From contig JAXHLP010000010.1 in assembly GCA_034522155.1 (NCBI GenBank), forward strand, positions 81,635 through 145,634: a stretch of 64,000 bases of DNA, in the 5' to 3' direction. The position numbers and the translations under genes were made by a program. The notes beneath the pieces were generated by a model. That model was not told where the DNA came from, ran no database searches, and saw only the letters and a program-made list of their open reading frames with translations. The DNA is from Salinilacustrithrix sp034522155 (GTDB taxonomy: Bacteria; Actinomycetota; Acidimicrobiia; Acidimicrobiales; Salinilacustritrichaceae). How positions within the stretch are numbered: the first letter of the stretch is position 1; the number at the start of each line of letters is the position of its first letter. Shown piece after piece: positions 1-7,470 of the stretch.

Positions 1-478
1 AGCGGCCGAGGTGCGATCCGCCTACGACGAGATGACACGCCGGATCGGGGCGGCGATGACCGGCGCCGTCGTGCAGCCGATGGTCCCCGAGGGCGTCGAG
101 ACCATCATCGGCGTCGTCCAGGACGACCTCTTCGGTCCGCTGGTGCTGTTCGGCCTCGGCGGCGTCGCCACCGAGCTCCTCGGTGATCGGGCGCTGCGAA
201 TCCTGCCGCTGACCGACCTGGATGCACGTGCCATGGTCACCTCGCTGCGCTCCTCGCCCCTGCTCTTCGGCTACCGGGGCGCATCTCCCGTCGCCACCGA
301 TGCGCTGGAGGACACGCTCCAACGCGTCGCCCGGCTGGCCGCGACGGTCCCGGAGGTGGCCGAGCTCGACCTCAACCCGGTCATCGCGAGCGAACGGGGC
401 GTCACGGCGGTCGATGCACGCGTGCGGCTCCGGCCCGCTCGGCCGGGCACGGACCCAGATCGCCGGCACATGTCGTGA
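1..478 (+). CDS. ADP-forming acyl-CoA synthetase / ATP-grasp domain, C-terminal part
   Basis: The frame is open to the left edge, so this is the 3' end of a longer gene. The visible residues (VVQPMVPEGVETIIGVVQD, then FGPLVLFGLGGVATELLGD, and a late AELDLNPVIA) are typical of the ATP-grasp half of ADP-forming acetyl-CoA synthetases and of the large Pat/acyl-CoA synthetase-GNAT fusions of actinobacteria. That family makes acyl-CoA with ATP or, in the GNAT fusions, acetylates proteins. Which subtype this is cannot be told because the N-terminal CoA-binding and any GNAT domain lie outside the window. Its position beside universal stress genes and a DevR-like system suggests it belongs to the same stress group (inference). 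Confidence 0.8.
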   Translation, partial: AAEVRSAYDEMTRRIGAAMTGAVVQPMVPEGVETIIGVVQDDLFGPLVLFGLGGVATELLGDRALRILPLTDLDARAMVTSLRSSPLLFGYRGASPVATDALEDTLQRVARLAATVPEVAELDLNPVIASERGVTAVDARVRLRPARPGTDPDRRHMS

Positions 479-493
479 CGCGGCGACGGCTGG

Positions 494-619
494 TCAACCG
501 GCGGGAGCCTCGTCCCCGGGCGGCGCGACATCGAGATCCGGCTCGGTTGGGCCCTGATCGAGACGGAACGGCGGGTACTCGTCGGTCATGAGCAGGGCCC
601 GCCGAGCGGAACAGGGCCG
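494..619 (-). pseudogene. DUF4389-type C-terminal remnant
   Basis: Reading the minus strand, a short frame encodes ALLMTDEYPPFRLDQG followed by about 16 residues and a stop. From memory this is the hallmark C-terminus of DUF4389 membrane proteins (ALLxTDxYPPF). The roughly 100 residues of membrane segments that should precede it are absent, so only the tail survives. The first ATG in the frame is at 589. An alternative is a genuine 31-residue peptide starting there, but no ribosome-binding site is visible. Moderate to low confidence. Confidence 0.35.
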
Positions 620-627
620 AAGGTCCA
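614..627. promoter_or_regulatory. DevR-box-like motif, site 1
   Basis: GGGCCGAAGGTCCA on the plus strand (minus strand TGGACCTTCGGCCC). It shares 12 consecutive bases with the site at 2010-2023 and resembles the sites at 3526 and 11906. It lies about 107 bp before the universal stress protein start at 734. The core resembles the mycobacterial DevR/DosR box (GGGACT-n2-AGTCCC as recalled). Binding is inferred. Confidence 0.4.
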
Positions 628-733
628 TTCACCGCAGTCGCGGAGGACACGGAGAGCACAGAGGCCACGGCATCGAGGACGAACGCCGAGTCTTCCCTGG
701 CACGAGCCACCGGTGGTGGAGTTCGATGGGGCC

Positions 734-1150
734 ATGACCCCGACGGATGACACGCCCGACATCTCACTCGTGCTCGTGGGCGTCGACGGTTCCGACAACA
801 GCCGGCGCGCCCTCTCCTGGGCGGCGAACCTGGCAGCCCGCGTGGACGCCGAGGTGCTCGCGATCCACGCGCTCGGCCTGCTCGACCAGCTCACCCACGA
901 CGGAGTCATCGAGGACTTCGAGACGCGCTGGTGCGCGGCGCTCGACGAGATCGGGGTGCGGAACCGCCGCGAGCTGGTCGACGGCCCACCGTCGATGACG
1001 CTGCTGCGCACGGCCGACCAGGAGCCGGTCGATTTGATCGTGGTGGGCAGCCGGGGCGTCGGGGGCTTCCCCGAGCTCCAGCTCGGCAGCACCAGCCTCC
1101 AGGTCATCCAGCACGCCCCCGTGCCGGTGACCGTCGTCCCCCCTCGCTGA
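734..1150 (+). CDS. universal stress protein, single domain
   Basis: A 138-residue UspA-family protein. It opens with the first beta strand VLVGVDGSDNSRRALSWAA and has the late VDLIVVGSRGVGGFPELQLGS segment, followed by the short strand VPVTVVPP. The G-x2-G-x9-G-S nucleotide-binding pattern is only partly kept, so ATP binding is possible but not assured. The ATG at 734 is preferred over a GTG at 713 because the domain starts just after it. In actinobacteria such proteins are commonly induced by hypoxia or stasis through DevR; the motif at 614-627 fits that. It converges with the next gene, leaving 3 bp between the stops. Confidence 0.9.
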   Translation: MTPTDDTPDISLVLVGVDGSDNSRRALSWAANLAARVDAEVLAIHALGLLDQLTHDGVIEDFETRWCAALDEIGVRNRRELVDGPPSMTLLRTADQEPVDLIVVGSRGVGGFPELQLGSTSLQVIQHAPVPVTVVPPR

Positions 1151-1153
1151 GCG

Positions 1154-1951
1154 CTACTCCCCGAGCCGGGACCGGGACACGAGCACGGAGCAACCGGCGA
1201 GCTGCGCCACGGCGTTGGCCGTCGAGCCGAGGGTGAGCCGGCGGATCGTGGTCAACCCGTGGGTGCCGAGCACGATCAGGTCCGGGTCCGATGTCCGGGC
1301 CTCGGCCAGGATCTCGCGATGCGGCTTGCGGCCACGGTGCACCGACCCGGACACCGATGCCACGTGACCGTCGAGCACCTGGGTGACCGCGTCGATCGCG
1401 GCATCGGTGTCGGTACGCCCGTCGTCGACCGCGAGGGCCGACACGGCGACCTCGCCGGACCACGGGAGTCCGGCGAGGGTCGTCGCGGCATCGGAGGCGT
1501 GGGCGGAGCCGTCGGCGCAGACGATCGCCGTCCGCACCGATCGGCCGCGGCGGGCCAGGACGACCGGGTTGGTGGGATCGTGCAGGAGCCACTCGGTGGT
1601 GCTGCCCACCGACCGTGGTCCGACGCCGCTGCTGGCACCGCCCACCACCACCAGCGTCGCGTCCGGCCAGCCACTGAGCGCGAGCCGGGGGTCGGATGTG
1701 GCCACCTCGAACCGGACCTCGGCGAATCCGGACTCGGCGATGACGTCCCGTGGCGGGTCACCGACGACCGGATGCGGGGCCGCGTCCTCCGGCGGGACCT
1801 GCCGGCCGAACGCCGGCGGTTCCGCCTGGAGGTCGACCAGGGTCCAGCCGGGCCAGTGCTGGGAATTGACCCACAACCAGGCGAGATCGGACCCCGGCGA
1901 CAGGTCGTCACCGAGCACGACGTAGGGCGTGGCGGGCGCAGCGGCGTTCAT
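1154..1951 (-). CDS. universal stress protein, tandem-domain type
   Basis: About 265 residues, matching the usual two-domain Usp length. The first half (VVLGDDLSPGSDLAWLWV to VVVGGASSGVGPRSVGS) and the second half (IVCADGSAHASDAATTLA to LIVLGTHGLTTIRRLTLGSTA, closing with SVLVSR) each have the Usp fold signature. The second domain keeps a better G-x2-G-x9-GS type loop than the first. A start at 1951 (MNAAAPATPYVVLGDD) places the first strand close to the N-terminus; an upstream in-frame start at 1993 is also possible. It is divergent from the membrane-anchored Usp gene, and the shared 108-bp gap contains the DevR-like motif at 2010-2023. Confidence 0.88.
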   Translation of the reverse strand: MNAAAPATPYVVLGDDLSPGSDLAWLWVNSQHWPGWTLVDLQAEPPAFGRQVPPEDAAPHPVVGDPPRDVIAESGFAEVRFEVATSDPRLALSGWPDATLVVVGGASSGVGPRSVGSTTEWLLHDPTNPVVLARRGRSVRTAIVCADGSAHASDAATTLAGLPWSGEVAVSALAVDDGRTDTDAAIDAVTQVLDGHVASVSGSVHRGRKPHREILAEARTSDPDLIVLGTHGLTTIRRLTLGSTANAVAQLAGCSVLVSRSRLGE

Positions 1952-2009
1952 CAGGAGAACTCTACGGTCGTCTCCCACGTGCCCCGGGATCAAGATCCTG
2001 CGCCGCGTT

Positions 2010-2023
2010 GTGACCTTCGGCCC
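2010..2023. promoter_or_regulatory. DevR-box-like motif, site 2
   Basis: GTGACCTTCGGCCC, sitting between two divergent universal stress genes: 59 bp before the start at 1951 on the minus strand and 36 bp before the start at 2059 on the plus strand. Its core is the reverse complement of the motif at 614-627. The placement is that expected of an activator site serving both promoters. Function is inferred. Confidence 0.4.
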
Positions 2024-2058
2024 GACGCGGACCCGTTCGGACCCGCGAGCATGTGGGG

Positions 2059-2748
2059 ATGATCGTCGTCATCGTCATCGTCATCCTCTCCTGGCTCCTG
2101 GTCGGCTTCGCGCTCGGTCTCTACGAGGCCCGGCGGGGCCATTGGCACTGGCTCTGGTTGCTCGGCGCGCTTGCCGGCCCGCTCGCCCTCCCGCTCGCAC
2201 GCCAGATCGAGGAGAACGAACGGCTGGCCCGCCCGCTCGACATCAGCGACGCCACCGGCCACGGCCCGGGCGGCGTACGGCTCCTCGCCGGCATCGACGG
2301 CTCGGACGAGTCGATCGACGCGGCCCGTCGGGCCGCGAACCTGCTCGGGTCCCGGCTCGGGGACTTCACGCTCGCGATGGTCATCGACTTCGACCTCCAC
2401 GAAGCGGTTCCCGGGCCACTGAGCCCCGACCATCCTCGACTCGCCGATGAGCGGACGATGCTCGAGTCGGCCGCCGCATCGCTCGATGCTTCGCTCGGCT
2501 TCGCACCGGCGACCGTCCTGCTCAGCGGCGCTCCGGCCGACGCGCTCCGCCAGCAGGCCACCGCGGCGCGCTTCGATCTCCTCGCGGTGGGGAGCCGGGG
2601 CCGGGGAATGACCAAGCGGCTGGTCGGATCGTGTGCCTCGCAGCTCGCCCAGGGCTCTCCCGTGCCCGCGCTGATCATGCCGACGCACGGGGCTGGCGCC
2701 GGCGACGACGAGGACGGCGCCGCTCAGACCACGCCGCGGAGCACGTGA
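2059..2748 (+). CDS. membrane-anchored universal stress protein
   Basis: About 229 residues. The N-terminus is a hydrophobic segment (MIVVIVIVILSWLLVGFALG) followed by a second short hydrophobic stretch (WLWLLGALAGPLALPLA), then a Usp domain from about residue 70 (VRLLAGIDGSDESIDAARRAA) to the G-rich loop LLAVGSRGRGMTKRLVGSCAS. The result is a stress-response domain tethered to the inner face of the membrane. Fusions of transmembrane segments to Usp are less common than soluble Usps. The start at ATG 2059 is preferred to a GTG at 2053. Its 3' end overlaps the convergent VIT-like gene by 25 bp. Confidence 0.85.
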   Translation: MIVVIVIVILSWLLVGFALGLYEARRGHWHWLWLLGALAGPLALPLARQIEENERLARPLDISDATGHGPGGVRLLAGIDGSDESIDAARRAANLLGSRLGDFTLAMVIDFDLHEAVPGPLSPDHPRLADERTMLESAAASLDASLGFAPATVLLSGAPADALRQQATAARFDLLAVGSRGRGMTKRLVGSCASQLAQGSPVPALIMPTHGAGAGDDEDGAAQTTPRST

Positions 2749-3464
2749 CCCACCCCGAAGGCGAGGACGGCGGCACCGCCACCGAGGCCCAGCGTCTGCG
2801 CCGCGGTCCGGACGCGTGACAGCTCGGTGATGGCACCACGGGCGACGCCGATCGCCACGAACGCGACCCCCGTCGCGACGGCACTGGACACGAACGGGTC
2901 GCCGACGGGCCAGGTGGCGGCGAGCTCGATCAGGAACGGGGTGAGCGGGAGGAGCCCGGCGACGCAGAACGCGACGAAGGTCGCCGTCGCCGTGCGCAGC
3001 GGCTGGGGTGCGACCGTGGTGAAGCCGTGCTCCTCCACGAGCATCGTCTGCACCCACCGCTCATGGTCCTCGGTGACGACCTCGACGACGCGCTCGAGAT
3101 CGTCGCCGGTGAACCCCTTGGCCTCGTAGATCTGGCGAACCTCCTCCCGCTCGCCCTCGGGCACGTGCGCGATGTGCTCGAGCTCTTCGGCCCGCACCCG
3201 ACGACGCCGTTCCTCGCTGGTCCGCACGCCCAGGTAGTTCCCCACGGCCATGCTGAACCCGTCGGCCAACAGGTTGGCCAGGCCGAGCACGACGACGATG
3301 CTCATCGAGACCGAGGCCCCGCGCGCGCCGGCCACCACCGCGAAGGTCGTCACCGCACCGTCGACGGCCCCGTAGACGAGTTCGCGGCTGTAGGACTCCT
3401 TCGGTCCGCCCAGCAAGCGCCGGGCCACCGCGTCGGGCGTGTGCTCGCTGCCGAGGTCTTCCAT
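2724..3464 (-). CDS. VIT1/CCC1-family transporter
   Basis: A 246-residue membrane protein. It has the family opening SRELVYGAVDGAVTTFAVVAG and LGLANLLADGFSMAVGNYLG, a charged cytoplasmic stretch rich in Glu (about residues 80-150, with repeated EE and EVRQIYEAKG), then two further membrane segments (FVAFCVAGLLPLTPFLI and VATGVAFVAIGVARG) and a last one at the C-terminus. VIT1/CCC1 proteins move Fe2+ or Mn2+ out of the cytosol, with the Glu-rich domain sensing metal. Start ATG 3464 gives MEDLGSEHTPDAVARRLLGG, which fits the family; longer in-frame extensions are antisense to the next gene and rejected. The divergent gap to the PNPOx-like gene carries a DevR-like motif. Confidence 0.88.
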   Translation of the reverse strand: MEDLGSEHTPDAVARRLLGGPKESYSRELVYGAVDGAVTTFAVVAGARGASVSMSIVVVLGLANLLADGFSMAVGNYLGVRTSEERRRRVRAEELEHIAHVPEGEREEVRQIYEAKGFTGDDLERVVEVVTEDHERWVQTMLVEEHGFTTVAPQPLRTATATFVAFCVAGLLPLTPFLIELAATWPVGDPFVSSAVATGVAFVAIGVARGAITELSRVRTAAQTLGLGGGAAVLAFGVGHVLRGVV

Positions 3465-3525
3465 GGCTCCATGGTCGCTCAACGGACCACGTCTGCGACC
3501 GGATCCCCGTGCCGAGCGAACGGAC

Positions 3526-3539
3526 GGGACTTTCGACCC
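3526..3539. promoter_or_regulatory. DevR-box-like motif, site 3 (best match)
   Basis: GGGACTTTCGACCC, matching 12 of 14 core positions of the DevR/DosR box as recalled (GGGACTWWAGTCCC). It lies 30 bp before the PNPOx-like start at 3570 and 61 bp before the VIT-like start on the other strand. This is the strongest member of the set found in this region. Confidence 0.5.
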
Positions 3540-3569
3540 TGCTCCGCCGGCGCTTCGACCACCGAAGAT

Positions 3570-4016
3570 GTGATCGTGGAGTTCGACCGCAACGGCCTCA
3601 GGATCCTCGACCGTGACGAGTGCGTCCGCCTGCTGGCGCAATCGACGGTAGGGCGCGTGGGCGTGTCGTCGGGCGCACTGCCCGTCGTGTTGCCCGTGAA
3701 TTTCCTGCTGGACGGCGACCGCATCCTGATCCGGACCGCGCCCGGCACGAAGCTCGACGCGGCGCTCAACGACGCGGTGGTCGCCTTCGAGGTCGACGAC
3801 TTCGACCCCCTCCACCATGCCGGCTGGAGCGTCCTGGTCACAGGCACGTCACGGGTGATCGACGACTCGGAAGATCTCCGCCGCATCGGCACGCTGCCCT
3901 TGGCTCACTGGGCACCGGCGGACGACGGCCACGTCGTCGCGATCTCGACCGAGATGGTGAGCGGCCGACAGATGTCCCCCGGCAATGCGGCTGTCCGCAG
4001 TACCGCGACGCGTTGA
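3570..4016 (+). CDS. pyridoxamine 5'-phosphate oxidase-like (PNPOx) flavoprotein
   Basis: A 148-residue protein of the small PNPOx-like split-barrel family. It begins LDRDECVRLLAQSTVGRVGVS, continues LPVVLPVNFLLDGDRILIRTA, then GTKLDAALNDAVVAFEVDDF and GWSVLVTGTSRVI, the usual order of FMN- or F420-binding barrel strands in this family. The start is taken as GTG 3570, with GTG 3576 as alternative. A related PNPOx-like gene is in the DevR regulon of M. tuberculosis, and the upstream motif agrees. The exact substrate is unknown. It converges with a paralogue, leaving 2 bp between the stops. Confidence 0.85.
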   Translation: MIVEFDRNGLRILDRDECVRLLAQSTVGRVGVSSGALPVVLPVNFLLDGDRILIRTAPGTKLDAALNDAVVAFEVDDFDPLHHAGWSVLVTGTSRVIDDSEDLRRIGTLPLAHWAPADDGHVVAISTEMVSGRQMSPGNAAVRSTATR

Positions 4017-4018
4017 CG

Positions 4019-4447
4019 TCAGGGGGAGAGACGACGGCCGCTGATCTCGTCGGCGCGGATCCGGACCCACACTCCCTGCGTCGCCGAATCGAGCCAGGGC
4101 CCGGCGGCCGACGATTCCAACTCCGCGAGCTCGCCGTCCTCGTACACGGTCTCGCCCACGCCGCGCACGAGCACGCTCCACCCGCGTCGGTCGCTGGCGT
4201 CCCATGCGTCGGCCTCGAACGCGATCGCCTGGGACATCTTCGCCGCCTCGAGCTTGGTGCCCGAGCCCGTGCGGAACACGACCGAGTGACCATGCACGGT
4301 GTGGGTCACCGGGAACACCACCGGCTCGCCGGCGTCGACGAACGCGACGCGACCGACGGGCGCGTCGGCGAGGAGCTGCCAGCACTCGTCGGGTGAGAGG
4401 ACCTCCAGGCCCAGACGGTCCAGGTTCGCGTCGCTCATGTCGACCAT
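4019..4447 (-). CDS. PNPOx-like flavoprotein, paralogue
   Basis: A 142-residue protein with the same layout as its convergent neighbour: LSPDECWQLLADAPVGRVAFV, EPVVFPVTHTVHGHSVVFRTG, GTKLEAAKMSQAIAFEADAW and GWSVLVRGVGETV. The two probably arose by duplication and inversion. ATG 4447 or ATG 4438 could be the start; 4447 is used here. Family members bind FMN or F420 and reduce or bind small molecules; no specific reaction can be assigned. A DevR-box-like half site (TTTCGGGACC on the minus strand) lies within 30 bp upstream. Confidence 0.85.
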   Translation of the reverse strand: MVDMSDANLDRLGLEVLSPDECWQLLADAPVGRVAFVDAGEPVVFPVTHTVHGHSVVFRTGSGTKLEAAKMSQAIAFEADAWDASDRRGWSVLVRGVGETVYEDGELAELESSAAGPWLDSATQGVWVRIRADEISGRRLSP

Positions 4448-4455
4448 GCTGCCAC

Positions 4456-4474
4456 GGCACCCCAGGTCCCGAAA
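4456..4474 (-). promoter_or_regulatory. DevR-box-like motif, weaker site
   Basis: Minus-strand TTTCGGGACCTGGGGTGCC. The first half matches the recalled TTSGGGAC half of the DevR box exactly; the second half is poor. It sits 9-27 bp before the start of the minus-strand PNPOx-like gene, which is close for an activator site, so it may be fortuitous. Confidence 0.28.
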
Positions 4475-4499
4475 CGGTCGCGGCCGGCTGGCGCGCCGG

Positions 4500-5645
4500 T
4501 CATCGGCCGGTGGTCTGGTGATGTGCTGGTACGAACCAGCGCAGGATCGACCCGCACTCGGTGCGGCGATCGAGCGCGAAGCTGCCCCCGTGTCGCTCGG
4601 CGCGAGCAGCCATGTTGCGGAGCCCGTTGCCCACCGACGGCAGCTCTTCGGGCACACCGCGCCCGTCGTCGGTGACGGTGAGCGTGAGCCCCTCGTCGGC
4701 GACGAGGCCGACGTGGACCTCGGTCGCGTGCGCATGCTTGGCGATGTTGCTGAGCGCTTCCTCGAGGGTGGCGGCAACGTCGGCAACGACGTCGCCGGTG
4801 GCCAGGGAGTCGACCGGCCCGTCGAAGGTGACCCGTGGTTGCACCCCCAACGCACCCGCCGCGTCGCGACACAGTCCGAGGACGCGATCTCGGAGACCGA
4901 CGCGGGTCCGCCGCGTCGACTCCAGGGCGAAGATCGTGGTCCGGATCCTCTTCACCGTGTCGTCGAGGTCGCCAATGGCCGCCTCGATCCGGGAGACCGC
5001 GGTCTGCGGGTCTCTCGCCACGAGCGGCGTCGTACCCTGCAACGACAGTCCGGTGGCGAAGATCCGCTGGATGACGGTGTCGTGCAGGTCGCGCGCGATG
5101 CGCTCGCGGTCCTCGGACAGGGCCATGTCGCCCATCCGCTGGTGGAGCCGGGCATTCTCGATCGCCACCGCGGCGGCTGCGGCCAGACCGATGACGAGTT
5201 CCTCGTCGACGTCGCTGAACACCTCGTCGGTCCTCTTCTCCGTGAGGTAGAGGTTGCCGAAGACCTGATCGCGAATCCGGATGGGGACGCCCAGGAACGA
5301 GTGCATCTCGGGGTGGTTGGGCGGGAAGCCGTACGAGTCGGGATGCTCGCTGAGGTCGGGCAACCGCAGCGGCTTGGCGTCGACGATCAACAGGCCGAGG
5401 ATGCCGTGCCCCTCGGGCAGGGCGCCGATGGCCACATGAGTCTCGTCGTCGACACCGACGGTGATGAACTCGCTCAGTCGTCCGCCGGTCTCGTCGAGCA
5501 CACCGAGCGCGCCATAGCGGGCGTCGACGAGCTCGGTGGCCAACTCCGTGATCCGGTGCAGGGTCTCGGCCAGGTCGAGGCCCTCGCCGATGGCGACGAC
5601 AGCATCGAGGAGGTCGTGAAGACGACGGGGTCCGGCCACCGACAT
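4500..5645 (-). CDS. devS: DevS/DosS-like sensor histidine kinase
   Basis: A 381-residue kinase with one GAF domain (about residues 15-165), an HisKA_3 dimerisation region with phospho-acceptor His188 in ERIARDLHDTVIQRIF, and an HATPase domain (EEALSNIAKHAHA as N-box, TVTDDGRGVP as G1 box, GNGLRNMAARAERHGGSF as G2 region). The GAF segment NHPEMHSFLGVPIRIRDQVF is very like the first GAF of mycobacterial DevS, where a histidine binds the oxygen-, NO- and CO-sensing haem; His111 or His115 could do so here (inference). DevS has two GAF domains and this has one. ATG 5645 is chosen because it starts just before the GAF. The gene is divergent from its likely partner regulator. Confidence 0.9.
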   Translation of the reverse strand: MSVAGPRRLHDLLDAVVAIGEGLDLAETLHRITELATELVDARYGALGVLDETGGRLSEFITVGVDDETHVAIGALPEGHGILGLLIVDAKPLRLPDLSEHPDSYGFPPNHPEMHSFLGVPIRIRDQVFGNLYLTEKRTDEVFSDVDEELVIGLAAAAAVAIENARLHQRMGDMALSEDRERIARDLHDTVIQRIFATGLSLQGTTPLVARDPQTAVSRIEAAIGDLDDTVKRIRTTIFALESTRRTRVGLRDRVLGLCRDAAGALGVQPRVTFDGPVDSLATGDVVADVAATLEEALSNIAKHAHATEVHVGLVADEGLTLTVTDDGRGVPEELPSVGNGLRNMAARAERHGGSFALDRRTECGSILRWFVPAHHQTTGR

Positions 5646-5698
5646 GTCCCCGACTCTAGGGGCGGAGGAAGTGCCGCTGTGCGCCGGCACGAGCCAGA

Positions 5699-6364
5699 AT
5701 GTCCATCGTGTCGATCCGCGTGTTTCTCCTCGACGACCATGAGATCGTCCGCCGTGGCCTTCGGGAGCTGCTCGAGACCGAGGACGACGTCGAGGTGGTG
5801 GGCGAGGCCGACACGGCCGAGATCGCCTTCGGCCGCATCCCCGCCACCAACCCCGACGTGGCCGTGCTGGACGTCCAACTCCCCGACGGCGACGGCATCG
5901 AGGTGTGCCGTGAGGTCCGTTCCCGCCGTCCCGACATCTCCTGTCTCATGCTCACATCGTTCGCCGACGACGAAGCCCTCTTCTCGGCGATCCTCGCTGG
6001 CGCGGCGGGCTTCGTCCTCAAGCAGGTGCGGGGCGGCGACCTGGTCGACTCGATCCGCACGGTCGCGACGGGCGAGTCGCTGCTCGACCCGGGCACGACC
6101 GAGCAGGTCATGCGCCGGCTGCGCGACAGCGAGGAGGAGCTCGCCTTGCTCACGCCCCAGGAGCGCAAGATCCTCGCTCACATCGGCGAGGGGCTCACCA
6201 ATCGCCAGATCGGCGAGGAGATGTACCTGGCCGAGAAGACGGTCAAGAACTACGTCTCCAACCTGTTGGCCAAGCTCGACATGAGCCGTCGCACCGAGGC
6301 CGCCGCCTACGCCGCCCGCCTCGACGAACGGCGCGGGCGGAGTGGCCACGGCCAACGTTCCTGA
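5699..6364 (+). CDS. devR: DevR/DosR-like NarL-family response regulator
   Basis: A 221-residue two-domain regulator. The receiver domain opens RVFLLDDHEIVRRGLRELLE, with phospho-acceptor Asp58 in VAVLDVQLPDGDG and a Lys in GFVLKQVRGGDL. The LuxR-type helix-turn-helix reads LTPQERKILAHIGEGLTNRQ then YLAEKTVKNYVSNLLAKLDM, close to mycobacterial DevR in the recognition helix. DevR activates hypoxia and NO genes such as usp, nitrate-handling and ferredoxin genes. It starts 53 bp from the divergent kinase gene. The motif sites at 614, 2010, 3526 and 11906 are candidate targets. Confidence 0.9.
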   Translation: MSIVSIRVFLLDDHEIVRRGLRELLETEDDVEVVGEADTAEIAFGRIPATNPDVAVLDVQLPDGDGIEVCREVRSRRPDISCLMLTSFADDEALFSAILAGAAGFVLKQVRGGDLVDSIRTVATGESLLDPGTTEQVMRRLRDSEEELALLTPQERKILAHIGEGLTNRQIGEEMYLAEKTVKNYVSNLLAKLDMSRRTEAAAYAARLDERRGRSGHGQRS

Positions 6365-6429
6365 GGCCCCGCGCGCCGGAGCAAGCGTCTGCTAGAGATA
6401 TTCACGACGACGAAGGACGGAGGCCAACC

Positions 6430-7470
6430 TTGCTGGAGCCTGGAGCCATCGACCGTCGGGCCGCGACCTGGGGAGTCGTGGCCGTGTTCGTGGCACTGGC
6501 GATCGCGATCCTCGGCAGCGGGAACCTCCGTTGGTTCGACGCCGCGCTGGTCGGCTACCTGTTCGGCACGCTGTTCGCGATCTTCGGGGTCGTCTACCGC
6601 TACCTCATCTGGCTCCGTCGCCCCCCGACCGCACGGCTGAACCGTCGCGGCTGGGAGGCGTTCCGCCGGCCGGGCAAGCGCATGCGCAACGCGGCGACCC
6701 TGCCGGGCCTGGTGACGTCCAACCTGCTCGTACAGGCATTCATCGCCGGTCGGTCGAAGTCCCGCTGGCTCGCGCACCAACTGGTGTTCTGGGGCTGCGT
6801 GCTCGCGGCGCTGGTGACCTTCCCGCTGGTCTTCGGACTGCTCCACTTCGAGTCGGTCGGGCAGAACGGCCGCGAGTACCAGGCCTTCGTGACCGGCATC
6901 GGCACGATGACCTTCGACAGCCGCAGCATCCTCGGTTGGATCACCTTCCATCTTCTCAACATCGCGGCCGTGCTCGTGCTCGCGGGAGTGTTCATCTTCC
7001 TGTCGCGCCGGCTGCGGGATCCGGGGGCCATGGCGGTGGAGCGGTCGAACGACTTCCTCCCACTGGCTGGACTGTTCGCGGTGTCGGTCACGGGCCTCGC
7101 GCTGACGGCGTCCAACCTGTGGATGGACGGACGCTTCTACGTGTTCCTCAACACCATCCACGCCCTGACCGTGATCCTCGGTCTCATGTACATCCCGTTC
7201 GGGAAGCTGTTCCACATCTTCCAGCGACCGGCGAACGTGGGGGTCGCCTACTACAAGCGCGAGGGCGCGGCCGGAGCCCAGCAGGAGTGCGCGCGGTGTC
7301 ACGAGCCGTTCGCGTCCGAGTTGCAGATGACCGATCTCAAGGAGGTGCTCCCGCAGGTGGGCTTCGACTACGACCTCACTGGTGGCGGCAGCTATCAGGA
7401 CCACTGCCCACGCTGCCGCCGGGCCCTGGTGGCCCTGGCGCAGTCCAAGGGCGTCGGAGGGTTCGGCTGA
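6430..7470 (+). CDS. membrane anchor subunit with CxxCH/CxxC tail, nitrate reductase-type operon
   Basis: A 346-residue protein with five or six hydrophobic helices (about residues 15-62, 115-140, 163-190, 213-235 and 245-265), several carrying His residues (HQLVFWG, FHLLN, IHALTVILG) that could hold b-type haem. After the last helix is a soluble tail of about 70 residues with ECARCHEPF and HCPRC, which could be a haem-c site (CxxCH) or a four-Cys zinc or iron site. It starts with TTG 6430, backed by GGAGG six bases upstream. Its stop overlaps the ATG of the molybdopterin subunit (TGATG), so it is probably the quinone-facing subunit of that complex, comparable in role to NarI (inference). Confidence 0.7.
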   Translation: MLEPGAIDRRAATWGVVAVFVALAIAILGSGNLRWFDAALVGYLFGTLFAIFGVVYRYLIWLRRPPTARLNRRGWEAFRRPGKRMRNAATLPGLVTSNLLVQAFIAGRSKSRWLAHQLVFWGCVLAALVTFPLVFGLLHFESVGQNGREYQAFVTGIGTMTFDSRSILGWITFHLLNIAAVLVLAGVFIFLSRRLRDPGAMAVERSNDFLPLAGLFAVSVTGLALTASNLWMDGRFYVFLNTIHALTVILGLMYIPFGKLFHIFQRPANVGVAYYKREGAAGAQQECARCHEPFASELQMTDLKEVLPQVGFDYDLTGGGSYQDHCPRCRRALVALAQSKGVGGFG

